A stretch of 64,000 nucleotides of DNA from Methyloceanibacter sp. (GTDB taxonomy: Bacteria; Pseudomonadota; Alphaproteobacteria; Rhizobiales; Methyloligellaceae). The DNA lies in the NCBI GenBank assembly GCA_014380485.1, contig JACMJU010000019.1, positions 1-64,000 of the forward strand. Reading direction: 5' to 3'. Under the pieces are notes generated by a model. It saw nothing but the letters and a program-made list of their open reading frames with translations. It did not search any database and was not told the DNA's origin. Numbering within the stretch: position 1 is the first letter of the stretch; each line of letters begins with the position of its first letter. Below are positions 18,901 to 26,288 of this stretch, piece by piece. A program made the translations under genes and the position numbers.

Positions 18901-19813
18901 GGCGACAAACTGGTCGATGAATTCCGCGCAGCCAACCGTTCCACGCTTGACTTGGGTTTGCCGTCATGCGTTCCGGAGCAGCGCCTCCACTGTCATGCGT
19001 GGCCAGCAGCTATCCGAAATGGCGCGGCGTCTTCTTGCCGACGTGGAGGTCAGCTACGTAGACGAGACCCAACTTGGTGCGCAATCCGGGTCGGTGCTCG
19101 TTCTGACCAAGGGCTTTTTGAAAGGGGTGACGCTCGACGATCTTTCCGAGTTGAAGGAGCGAGGGAACATAATCTGCGCCGACCCTATCGACGACCCGGT
19201 ACGGGATGAACTTCTCGATTGCATCGACGTTTACATTGCCGCATCCATGACGCAATTCATCCACTATTCCAAGCAGTACGCCGACACCGATAAGTTGGTG
19301 CACTTAGTAACGCATCATTCCGATCCTCGATTGAGCGGGATTAAAGGGCCGGATGATCGCTGCAGGATCGGCTACTTCGGCGAAATCGCCAACGCCCGTT
19401 ACGTCAACGAATTGCAGGACACGATTAATTTTTGTCTCGTCGACACTGCGACCGCAAACGCAACCTGGATACCTAAACTGCGCGAATGCAATGTGCATTA
19501 CGCACTGCGCAAAGCGCGGCGTATCGATGGCTTTAAGCCATTCCTTAAGGGATTCACGGCCGCGAGTTGCCGATCCAACATTATTGTCCCCCGAGACGAG
19601 AGCGACGCTCGCTACTATTTGGGCTCCGACTATCCATTCATCCTCAAGGATGAATCGTTGAACGCCGTCCTGGAAATGATTGAGCATGCGAAGTCGTCCT
19701 TCGCGGGGGCTGAGTGGCGTCGGGGCTTGGAAATAATGGAGTCGGTGCGGCAGAGATGCGATCCCACACAAATCGCAAGCCAACTCAAGGCACTTCTTGC
19801 TCGCTGCCGTTGA
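15941..19813 (+). CDS. Giant multi-module glycosyltransferase: GT92/DUF23-like + TPR + DUF616-like + C-terminal GT-B-like module
   Basis: VCVGAILKDEDAFVEEWVAYHRILGVDHFYLYDND...WVGFIDCDEFI (GT92-like); TPR-like repeats about aa 395-720; FCVYTALFGEYDDLRSP...CFSDRA...SLYIDANVIF (DUF616-like); RGQQLSEMARRLLADVEVSYVDE...IGYFGEIANARYV (GT-B-like). Confidence 0.8.
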   Translation: MAAWLDVRAQRRGIRHPSRAGTCPLRGDTVCVGAILKDEDAFVEEWVAYHRILGVDHFYLYDNDPRQPLSEILARHGDYVTVRPWLIGHDNPSHRGRTKQIKAYTHCLENGAGRYDWVGFIDCDEFIALEEHRDLKAFLAEFEGHDSIALNWHVFGHNGYYDDPPGLVIECLTRRMKEPRAMTKSLSRPGAIVSFQNAHLCRLMAGCTCVDANKQPYRDALYPGKTRVARINHYQCRSFTNWMRKPERGEVGTFAEEPANAWRFSEEGCLRQFVGQIAVDKNEHVDMSMLRHVEPVRRYLSQLRSGNEVGQKSIVDLAATATLNKERQLRPPRNRQLDDSVLKKLMRSLRSTFHSFLLLPGDARHSPRFLWFLLSGKLTQAVAMIAGRRRRNAIVLARAISKTQNWPEAVRRWQQVIDQFGEDASPAAFAGLSRAHQGCGNLDAAEATVQQGRAKYPTDIGLAIRWAGVAASHKHWQEAERRSRTILDHANGDVPAQAYLQLSASLRRQDKIEEAEEFLRQGLSKHPADVRLAKSYVEVAKRLPDAATRWQAILDQLNGSCPTLFYLLASRAHREQGDLNEAARVVRQGLANEPREMRLLTEHIEIAWACRDWGQVAEISDVAMRIIETSSSRSINDRVFATVCHGLMKGQNYDRVIAAVQHAKRRKGDSRLLLSIEGLAYLRSSQTEFARAHRNQVWQKAKKDGRLALQPAPAPPYAHAPNLAFFKSLSRTDELSRKSGDPRFCVYTALFGEYDDLRSPAYVPAGLNFICFSDRARDVAGWDVRVVDQGPESPAAKSRLLKLLPYDYLEDYDCSLYIDANVIFLADPLVVYRRWLKGKSFVAWSHPERAGVYEEIEAILVNFRHAPDGLIDQYLHFRQQKVPDQTGLVEALFLWRDHRDAAIRKLMEEWWETLRRFKCHRDQPALGYLMWRDGIRPDVLPAYLGTSRDNDFFRKLPHRKTALEVELENVKPRRPVKTQAGVRASAKATNWSMNSAQPTVPRLTWVCRHAFRSSASTVMRGQQLSEMARRLLADVEVSYVDETQLGAQSGSVLVLTKGFLKGVTLDDLSELKERGNIICADPIDDPVRDELLDCIDVYIAASMTQFIHYSKQYADTDKLVHLVTHHSDPRLSGIKGPDDRCRIGYFGEIANARYVNELQDTINFCLVDTATANATWIPKLRECNVHYALRKARRIDGFKPFLKGFTAASCRSNIIVPRDESDARYYLGSDYPFILKDESLNAVLEMIEHAKSSFAGAEWRRGLEIMESVRQRCDPTQIASQLKALLARCR

Positions 19814-20046
19814 CCCTACCCAAACAGAGACAGGCATTTCGAGAACGTTGGCAGGCTGCCGCTAGCCTTCCGCCGCCCTCGCTCGGCCATGTTGACGCTC
19901 TGGTAACGTTCCAGGCGCTGTAATTACCCGCGCGCCACGATGCTGCCTCCAGGCAATGGTAGCCTCATGCTGCACCGTGGCCGCTCGTTGGAACCGCCAT
20001 TCTGGCCTTCACGTTTCAAATCGGCCAATACGAAAGGGACCCTCCC

Positions 20047-20364
20047 ATGCGTGCTCCAGGTTTGATCCTCTCCGTTCTAGGCTTTGTCGCGCTGATGGTT
20101 GTCGCGCCCAACCTGGTCAAGGCGCAGCCGAGCGTGGCGCCTTTGGCGCTTGGCCAAACCAGCGAAGGCGAGGCGGAGGATGTCGGCTATCGGTACCGGC
20201 GAAATCGCTACGCTCGCCCGTATTATCGGCCCTACTATCGGCCCTACTATCAGCCGTACTACCGGCCGTATGCCTATTACCAGCCTTACTATTATCGGCC
20301 GTACAATCCCTACTACTATCGGCCCTACTACCGTCCGGGTATCAGTCTCTGGTTCGGCTTCTAA
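20047..20364 (+). CDS. Secreted Tyr/Pro/Arg-rich low-complexity protein with YRPYY repeats
   Basis: Signal peptide MRAPGLILSVLGFVALMVVAPNLVKA then (YYRP)n: RPYYRPYYRPYYQPYYRPYAYYQPYYYRPYNPYYYRPYYRPG. Confidence 0.72.
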   Translation: MRAPGLILSVLGFVALMVVAPNLVKAQPSVAPLALGQTSEGEAEDVGYRYRRNRYARPYYRPYYRPYYQPYYRPYAYYQPYYYRPYNPYYYRPYYRPGISLWFGF

Positions 20365-20481
20365 GCTCGGCCCGCCGGCTCGCCGCCGCAGGGGAATCGT
20401 TTCCCGTCCCGCCGGGGAACGCTGCGGTCATCACGCCTAAAACGCTGAGACGCCCGGCGATCCGAGCCTAAGGACGCGCGC

Positions 20482-20841
20482 CTAAGCGTCGACGATCACC
20501 TTAAAGCCGCCATAGATCATGCGCTTGGGGTCGAACGGCATCGCCTTGAGGTCCATCATCTTGGCAAGACGCTTGTCCTTCATGGCTTTCTTGTTCACCC
20601 TGTCGCGATGGCCGCGCGATTTATAGGTGATGTAGGAGAATACCACGGTCTCGTTGGGCTTCCGCTTGACGCTGCGCGGGAACGACGTCCACTTGCCCAT
20701 CTTCACGTCGTCGGCGACACATTCCCGGAATTCGAGCGCACCATGATCGCGCCAGACCTTGCCTGCCTTGCGCGCCATGGTTCGGTAGGCGGCAAGGTTC
20801 TTCTTGGGGACCGGCACGATAAATCCATCGACATAGGCCAT
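20482..20841 (-). CDS. DUF1428 family protein
   Basis: MAYVDGFIVPVPKKNLAAYRTMARKAGKVWRDHGALEFRECVADDVKMGKWTSFPRSV...VFSYITYKSR. Confidence 0.9.
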   Translation of the reverse strand: MAYVDGFIVPVPKKNLAAYRTMARKAGKVWRDHGALEFRECVADDVKMGKWTSFPRSVKRKPNETVVFSYITYKSRGHRDRVNKKAMKDKRLAKMMDLKAMPFDPKRMIYGGFKVIVDA

Positions 20842-20882
20842 GGTGTTCTCCTTCGCGCTTCTGTTCGGTTTCTAGATCCGTT

Positions 20883-21530
20883 CTATTTGGGAAAAAGGGC
20901 GAAATAGGGCTGCGCCTCCTTCACCGCGCGGGCGAAGGATGGACGCTTCATCAGCCGATCGAAATATCTTGCCACGGTCTTGTGAGTGTCGGCGAACGGC
21001 ATCACCTCGTTGGCATAGAAGAGCGCCGGCGCGGCCGCGCAGTCAGCCATGCTGAAGTCGTCGCCCATGGCCCATGTCTTTGCCGCCATCTCCTGGTCGA
21101 TCATGCCGTAGGCGGTCGCAAGCAAACTCTTCGCTTGCTCCACGCCGTAAGGGTCGTTCTTCGCCTGAGGCCGCAGCCTGTCGAGCACGATCTTCTGCAT
21201 CGGCTCGTGCACGTAGAAATCATAGAAGCGATCGCGCAGGCGCGTTTGCCGCGCAAGGTCGGCGTCCCGGGGGAGGAGCTGCGTCCTCCCCGGATAATGC
21301 TGCGCCAAATACTCGATGATGATGCTCGACTCAGGCACGGTGCGATCCTTGGCGTCGTCGCGCAGCACCGGCATCTTGCCGATAGGCCACATCTTCTTGA
21401 AGTCTTCGGCCGACCGCGCGTCGGCAAGATCGACGATATGGGGCTCGAACGGCGTGTCGTTCTCATAAAGGGCGATCAGCACCTTTTGGCAAAACGAGGC
21501 AAGCGGGTGGAAAAAGAGCTTGAGGGTCAT
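20883..21530 (-). CDS. Glutathione S-transferase family protein
   Basis: MTLKLFFHPLASFCQKVLIALYENDTPFEPHIVDL ... VPESSIIIEYLAQHYPG ... FSMADCAAAPALFYA. Confidence 0.9.
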   Translation of the reverse strand: MTLKLFFHPLASFCQKVLIALYENDTPFEPHIVDLADARSAEDFKKMWPIGKMPVLRDDAKDRTVPESSIIIEYLAQHYPGRTQLLPRDADLARQTRLRDRFYDFYVHEPMQKIVLDRLRPQAKNDPYGVEQAKSLLATAYGMIDQEMAAKTWAMGDDFSMADCAAAPALFYANEVMPFADTHKTVARYFDRLMKRPSFARAVKEAQPYFALFPK

Positions 21531-21551
21531 GTTGCGGGCTCGGCTTATCGG

Positions 21552-22028
21552 CTAAGTCAGCGCCATGATAAACGACGCGGAGGCGGCAAGGGATGCTGCC
21601 GTCCGCACGTGATTCCAGGCAGTCCATGCCGACAGATATCTCTTCCACACGCTCGCGCCCTCGGCGCTCTTAGCGCTGACAGAGGCGAGCCTGTTGTTGA
21701 GCGGCACGTTGAACACGATTGTCACGAGAATGGTACCGACGAGATAGAGCAGGCTACCGGCAAGCAGATAGGGGGCGCTCGCGCCGGACCATCCAATCAG
21801 CGCCGCTATCGCCAAAACGAGCGACAGGACCGCCGTCCCGAAGAAGACAAAAAAGAACACCGGGTTCAACACTACGACATTGATGGACTGCATGGCGGAA
21901 ATGCCGCCTTCCGGCGTGAGCCGGCCAAGTGCGGTCATGATAAAGGCCGAGAAGGCGAAGAAGATCCCGGCGACCAGGCCCGTGCCGAGGGCGGACAGGA
22001 ACGTCAGTGCAAACATCAAGCGCTCCAA
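21552..22028 (-). CDS. DUF1772 membrane protein
   Basis: ALTFLSALGTGLVAGIFFAFSAFIMTALGRL...GISAMQSINVVVLNPVFFFVFFGTAV; four predicted TM segments. Confidence 0.85.
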   Translation of the reverse strand: MERLMFALTFLSALGTGLVAGIFFAFSAFIMTALGRLTPEGGISAMQSINVVVLNPVFFFVFFGTAVLSLVLAIAALIGWSGASAPYLLAGSLLYLVGTILVTIVFNVPLNNRLASVSAKSAEGASVWKRYLSAWTAWNHVRTAASLAASASFIMALT

Positions 22029-22103
22029 CGCCGTCCCTCGTGTCGCCCGGCCTGCGCTAGGCGGCTAGAGGCTGCCTGCGCCGACAATGCGCGGTCATGA
22101 CTC

Positions 22104-22604
22104 TCAGGGCTTGCCGGCATAGGCCCGCTCCAGCGCGGCGATGTCGAACTTCTTCATTTGCAGAAAAGCCTTCGTGACCCGCTTCACCTTCGCCGGGTCG
22201 GGATCGATCAACATCTCGTAGAGAATTTTGGGAACGACCTGCCAGGAGAGGCCGAATTTGTCTTTCAGCCAGCCGCAAGGACCCTCCGACCCGCCTTGTG
22301 ACAGCTTCTGCCAGAAATAGTCGATCTCCTTCTGGTCATCACAGTGGATCTGGAATGAAATCGCCTCGCTGAACTTGAAGTGCGGGCCGCCATTGAGGCC
22401 TGCGAAGGGTTGCCCGTCGAGTTCGAACTCCACGGCCATCACCGAGCCCGCCTCCTTGCCGTGGATCTCTTGTCCCTCGTCGACGTAGCGGCTGATCCTT
22501 CCCATCCGGGAGTTCTTGAAGACAGAACAATAGAACTTGGCCGCTTCCTCGGCCTCGGTGTCGAACCACAAGCACGGATTCATCTTCGACGCGGCGATCG
22601 GCAT
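22104..22604 (-). CDS. VOC/PhnB-like protein (3-demethylubiquinone-9 3-methyltransferase-like)
   Basis: KMNPCLWFDTEAEEAAKFYCSVFKNSRMG...GSVMAVEFELDGQPFAGLNGGPHFKFSEAISFQIHCDDQKEIDYFWQKLSQGG. Confidence 0.9.
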   Translation of the reverse strand: MPIAASKMNPCLWFDTEAEEAAKFYCSVFKNSRMGRISRYVDEGQEIHGKEAGSVMAVEFELDGQPFAGLNGGPHFKFSEAISFQIHCDDQKEIDYFWQKLSQGGSEGPCGWLKDKFGLSWQVVPKILYEMLIDPDPAKVKRVTKAFLQMKKFDIAALERAYAGKP

Positions 22605-22642
22605 GATTTACTCGCTCCTGACCGGTGAGGGGTTCCTGCAAC

Positions 22643-23389
22643 TCAGGCAGCGCTGGTCTGCGGTGCCGAGCCGGCCTTCTCGGCGTCGTCGTACTCGTCG
22701 TGGCGCCGCACCCAATCCATGATCTCGGTCTCGTTGCGGCCCTTCGGCGTGGTGTCGAGATAGATGAAAGCGCCGACCACCTCCTCATTGCCGCGCGCGT
22801 AGCTGGAGTAGGTGTGAAAGACGTCGCCGTTCTCGTCCTTGAAGAAGACGCTCAAACCCGGCAGCTCATCGTGTTGGTAATTCGGGTCGGTGATCGTTTG
22901 GTAATTGTAGTCGATCGCGCCGCCCGCCAGATCGGTCTTCGAGAACGACACATGAAAGTCGAAATTGAAGTCGTTGCCGTAAGACGACACCCATTTTGCC
23001 TTCCAACCCATGCGCTTTTTGTAGGCCTCGATCTTGGCAAGGGGCGCGCGCGAAACGCGGACATAGGTGACGCCGTGATTCTCGAGATGGACGATCGCGC
23101 CCTCGGCGTGGTCGGCTACCAGCGAACAGCTCGGGCACCCAGCCTCCCAGTCCGGACCGAACATGAAATGGTGGATGACCAATTGGCTGTTCCCGCCGAA
23201 AAGCTCGGCCAGCGTCTTTTTTCCCTGCGGCGTGTCGAAGAGATAGTTCTTCTCGACCTTTACCCATGGTAGGGCGCGCCGTTCCGTGGCGACAAGATCG
23301 CGCATGCGTGTCAGCGCCTTCTCGTTCTTAAGGTGCGCCTTGCGCGCGGATAGCCATTCGTCGCGCGTTACAACATCGTGCTTTTGCAT
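22643..23389 (-). CDS. DUF899 thioredoxin-like protein
   Basis: RRALPWVKVEKNYLFDTPQGKKTLAELFGGNSQLVIHHFMFGPDWEAGCPSCSLVADHAEGAIVHLENHGVTYVRVSRAPLAKIEAYKKRMGWKAKWVSSYGNDFNFDFHVSF. Confidence 0.92.
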   Translation of the reverse strand: MQKHDVVTRDEWLSARKAHLKNEKALTRMRDLVATERRALPWVKVEKNYLFDTPQGKKTLAELFGGNSQLVIHHFMFGPDWEAGCPSCSLVADHAEGAIVHLENHGVTYVRVSRAPLAKIEAYKKRMGWKAKWVSSYGNDFNFDFHVSFSKTDLAGGAIDYNYQTITDPNYQHDELPGLSVFFKDENGDVFHTYSSYARGNEEVVGAFIYLDTTPKGRNETEIMDWVRRHDEYDDAEKAGSAPQTSAA

Positions 23390-23415
23390 GTTCGACCTCT
23401 AACGAATACAGGCGG

Positions 23416-23811
23416 TTAAAGTTCAAGCGGAAACGAATGATGCTCATGCGAGACTCGCCACTGGCCGTTGTCCTTGCGCAATCCGACGGTCAGTCGCAGC
23501 CGGGGCGTGTCGTCCTTCTTCAATTCCTCCTTCGAACCGCAGCGCAGCAAGGCGGTGGCGAACGCAACATCGTCTCCCGCCGTGTTGTCGAGCGACACGA
23601 TGTCGAACGAACCGTCGCCTTCCCGCTGCCACTTGAAAAATTCCGGCCAAGTCTGCCGATAGGCATCGAGACCTTTCACAACGACCGGCGGCGGCACGTC
23701 GAACATCACCATGTCTTCGGTATGATGAGCCGAAACACCCTCAATCTCTTGGGCCCGAACGGACTTTGCCCAGGCTTCGATCAAGTCGCGAATTTGGCGT
23801 TCATCAGACAT
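23416..23811 (-). CDS. SnoaL-like / nuclear transport factor 2 family protein
   Basis: MSDERQIRDLIEAWAKSVRAQEIEGVSAHHTEDMVMFDVPPPVVVKGLDAYRQTW. Confidence 0.85.
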   Translation of the reverse strand: MSDERQIRDLIEAWAKSVRAQEIEGVSAHHTEDMVMFDVPPPVVVKGLDAYRQTWPEFFKWQREGDGSFDIVSLDNTAGDDVAFATALLRCGSKEELKKDDTPRLRLTVGLRKDNGQWRVSHEHHSFPLEL

Positions 23812-23869
23812 TTTTCGACCTAATCCCCGCCTATTCCAGCTTCGGGTACGAGTTGGTCCCGCGGCCCTG

Positions 23870-24304
23870 TCAATTGGCGACCGGCGTCATCCAGCCGACA
23901 CCCGCGCCACCCGGCTCCATCAGAATGGCGATGCGGCCGACACCCGGTACATCGAAGATCGGCTTCATCAATTTGGCGCCGGCCTTGACCGCCCGTTCGA
24001 CGCGCTTATCCACGTCGTCGACCGCCAAATAGGACATCCAGCTCTCCGGCACGCCAGCGAACTCCGGCGCATCGACGGAGAAGATGCCGGCGACCGGCTT
24101 GCCTTGCACCATGGCGCACCAATAGGTGCCTCCGCCGGGCATCTGCATCGGCTCGAAGCTCCAGCCGATGGTGTCGCGGTAAAATGCCTTGGCGCGCTCG
24201 ACATCGCGCGTCATCAACTCATTCCAATAGAACGTCCCGTGCGACCCGCGGGTCTGCTGTTCCGCGCACTCTCCGTCGCGTTGAGGTACTGCCGTTTGTG
24301 ACAT
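23870..24304 (-). CDS. VOC family protein (glyoxalase-like)
   Basis: GTFYWNELMTRDVERAKAFYRDTIGWSFEPMQMPGGGTYWCAMVQGKPVAGIF...ARVxx-like C-terminal repeat RIAILMEPGGAGVGWM. Confidence 0.88.
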   Translation of the reverse strand: MSQTAVPQRDGECAEQQTRGSHGTFYWNELMTRDVERAKAFYRDTIGWSFEPMQMPGGGTYWCAMVQGKPVAGIFSVDAPEFAGVPESWMSYLAVDDVDKRVERAVKAGAKLMKPIFDVPGVGRIAILMEPGGAGVGWMTPVAN

Positions 24305-24324
24305 CTGACTCTCCTGTCTTACGG

Positions 24325-24771
24325 TTACGCCAAGTAGCGTTCGAGCTTGTCGAGGCAGCCTGTCCAACCCTCGATGTGCCGGTCGCGCGCGGGCTCGTCG
24401 AAGAACTTCTCGTGGATCAGGGTAAGGATCGAGCCGGCACCGTCAGGCTTGATCAGGACGGTGACCAGCGACTCGCGCTCGGGCATGGTGCGCCACGCCC
24501 AGGTGAAGACCAGCTTCTGGTTGGGCACCACCTCCCGATAGACGCCGCTCACGTGATGTTGCTCGCCGTCCTCGGTTGAGAAGGCGACGGCATAGCGGCC
24601 GCCCACTCTGACATCGATGAAGGCTTCCTTGACCGGCCCGGAGTCGGGACCGAACCATTTCAGGATTTTCTCGGGGTCGGTCCAGGCGGCGTAGACCTTT
24701 TGCGGCGGGGCATTGAGACGACGTTTGAGGGTGAGGCTTGGCTTGATGGCGAGGCTGGCTTGGGCTTGCAT
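24325..24771 (-). CDS. SRPBCC / AHSA1-like domain protein
   Basis: LTLKRRLNAPPQKVYAAWTDPEKILKWFGPDSGPVKEAFIDVRVGGRYAVAF...HVSGVYREVVPNQKLVFTWAWRTMPERESLVTV. Confidence 0.92.
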   Translation of the reverse strand: MQAQASLAIKPSLTLKRRLNAPPQKVYAAWTDPEKILKWFGPDSGPVKEAFIDVRVGGRYAVAFSTEDGEQHHVSGVYREVVPNQKLVFTWAWRTMPERESLVTVLIKPDGAGSILTLIHEKFFDEPARDRHIEGWTGCLDKLERYLA

Positions 24772-25100
24772 GAATCTTCCTCCACAAAGGCGGCGAGCCG
24801 GTCGAGCTGTTCCGACCAGAAGCGCTGATAGTGATTGAGCCAGTGCATGGCTTGCTCCATCGGGGCAGCGGCCAGCTGGCAGGTGACCGTGCGGCCAACC
24901 TTGTTCCTTGTGATCAATCCGGCGTCAGACAACGCATCCAGATGCTTCATGACGGCGGGAAGCGACATGGAAAACGGCTTCGCAAGCTCACTTACGGAAA
25001 CGCGCTCGCTTCGGTCGAGTTGCGCCAGCAGCGCCCGGCGCGTCGGGTCGGCGAGCGCGGCAAAGGTGCGGTCGAGCGCGGTGTCTTGATACTTAACCAT
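24660..25100 (-). CDS. ArsR-family transcriptional regulator with extended C-terminal tail
   Basis: MVKYQDTALDRTFAALADPTRRALLAQLDRSERVSVSELAKPFSMSLPAVMKHLDALSDAGLITRNKVGRTVTCQL; overlaps the SRPBCC gene by about 112 bp. Confidence 0.9.
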   Translation of the reverse strand: MVKYQDTALDRTFAALADPTRRALLAQLDRSERVSVSELAKPFSMSLPAVMKHLDALSDAGLITRNKVGRTVTCQLAAAPMEQAMHWLNHYQRFWSEQLDRLAAFVEEDSCKPKPASPSSQASPSNVVSMPRRKRSTPPGPTPRKS

Positions 25101-25110
25101 AAGGTTAAGT
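25091..25110. promoter_or_regulatory. Perfect palindrome ACTTAACC-ATAA-GGTTAAGT, candidate ArsR operator
   Basis: 8-bp arms, 4-nt spacer; includes the ArsR ATG (25100-25098). Confidence 0.75.
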
Positions 25111-25283
25111 GTAGGCTCAACGTCTGGAGGTGTCAATCGCGTTCCGCCAGAACCCGGACAACGTCGAGAAAAGGTCGGAATCGTTGACAGGACGGGCCGA
25201 CCTTCCTATGGTCCGCCCGCTTGCCGCGGCTCCCATGGATGGCCGCGCCGACCCTTTTTCCCAGCAGCGATGGACGCTTTGCC

Positions 25284-25409
25284 ATGAAGATCAAGAATTC
25301 GCTCCGAGCCTTGCGCAAGCGCCATCGCAACAACCGCGTGGTGAGGCGGCGCGGACGGGTCTACGTCATCAACAAGACCAATCGCCGCTACAAGGCGAGG
25401 CAAGGCTGA
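25284..25409 (+). CDS. rpmJ: 50S ribosomal protein L36, short form
   Basis: [41 protein letters not shown]. Confidence 0.95.
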   Translation: MKIKNSLRALRKRHRNNRVVRRRGRVYVINKTNRRYKARQG

Positions 25410-25414
25410 TCCCG

Positions 25415-26254
25415 ATGCGGTCCCGCCCGAGTGTCCGCGTAGCACCGCAAAACGCGCCCGCGTTCCTTCTCGCCGCGCTGCTCTTTGCCGTCATTTTCTG
25501 TATTGGCACGCCGGCCGGGGCGTTCGAGGACGAGTCAATAGACCCGATCGAGCAACCCGCGGAAGTCAGCCCGGACGGCGCCGACACGCCGTCGATGGAA
25601 GCGCCGTCCGCGGACGACAAGACCGCGCCGAACGTGCTCGATCGCAGCTTCATGCGGCCCGACCTCAAGAGAGGCAGCGAAGAGGCGCCGCCGCCGCTTT
25701 CGGCCGAGGAAAGCAAGCAAGACAAACTCGGGGCGCCGCTCGACGATCTGCCGCTTCCGACCCCGGTCGAAAGGCCCAGGGTGCTTGGCGAATTGTACGC
25801 GCAGCTTGGCAAGGCCAAGGATGCAGAGACCGCGGCGCCGATCATGGAGGCCATCGAAAATCTCTGGCGTGCAACCGGCAGCGCCACGGTCGACCTTCTC
25901 ATCAGCCGGGCTGTGCGGCTCACCGAAGCAACGGATCTCGCGCTTGCTTTGGAGATTCTCGACGCGATCGTCGCCATCGCGCCGGAGGAGGCCGAGGCTT
26001 GGTATCTCCGCGCCAAGGTGCAGTACGTGCAGAGGCGATACGAACTTGCCCTCGCCGATCTCAGACGGGCGCTCGATCGCGACCCCAAGCATTATCGGGC
26101 GCTTGACGATCTCGGCCTCGTGCTCGAGGCTCTCGGCACCAAGAAGGAGGCGCTCGAGGCCTATCGCCACGCGCTACAGGTCAATCCATTTCTCGAGGAT
26201 ACGCGCAAGGCGGTCGAGTTTCTCTCCCGCGAGGTCGGCGACAGGGACATTTAG
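25415..26254 (+). CDS. Exported tetratricopeptide-repeat protein
   Basis: Signal peptide; AIAPEEAEAWYLRAKVQYVQRRYELALADLRRALDRDPKHYRALDDLGLVLEALGTKKEALEAYRHALQVNPF. Confidence 0.88.
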   Translation: MRSRPSVRVAPQNAPAFLLAALLFAVIFCIGTPAGAFEDESIDPIEQPAEVSPDGADTPSMEAPSADDKTAPNVLDRSFMRPDLKRGSEEAPPPLSAEESKQDKLGAPLDDLPLPTPVERPRVLGELYAQLGKAKDAETAAPIMEAIENLWRATGSATVDLLISRAVRLTEATDLALALEILDAIVAIAPEEAEAWYLRAKVQYVQRRYELALADLRRALDRDPKHYRALDDLGLVLEALGTKKEALEAYRHALQVNPFLEDTRKAVEFLSREVGDRDI

Positions 26255-26288
26255 CGGGCCCGGTTCTCCGCCCGCGCTGCCGCAAGCC

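Noticed and set aside
15806-20047. Integrative element bounded by tRNA-Val attachment repeats
   Set aside because: No integrase and, by eye, no second copy of the tRNA 3' end downstream; only a compositional hint of horizontal origin.
20214-20340. CRISPR-like short repeats
   Set aside because: The periodic CGGCCCTACTAT units are in-frame codon repeats of the YRPYY protein, with no spacers.
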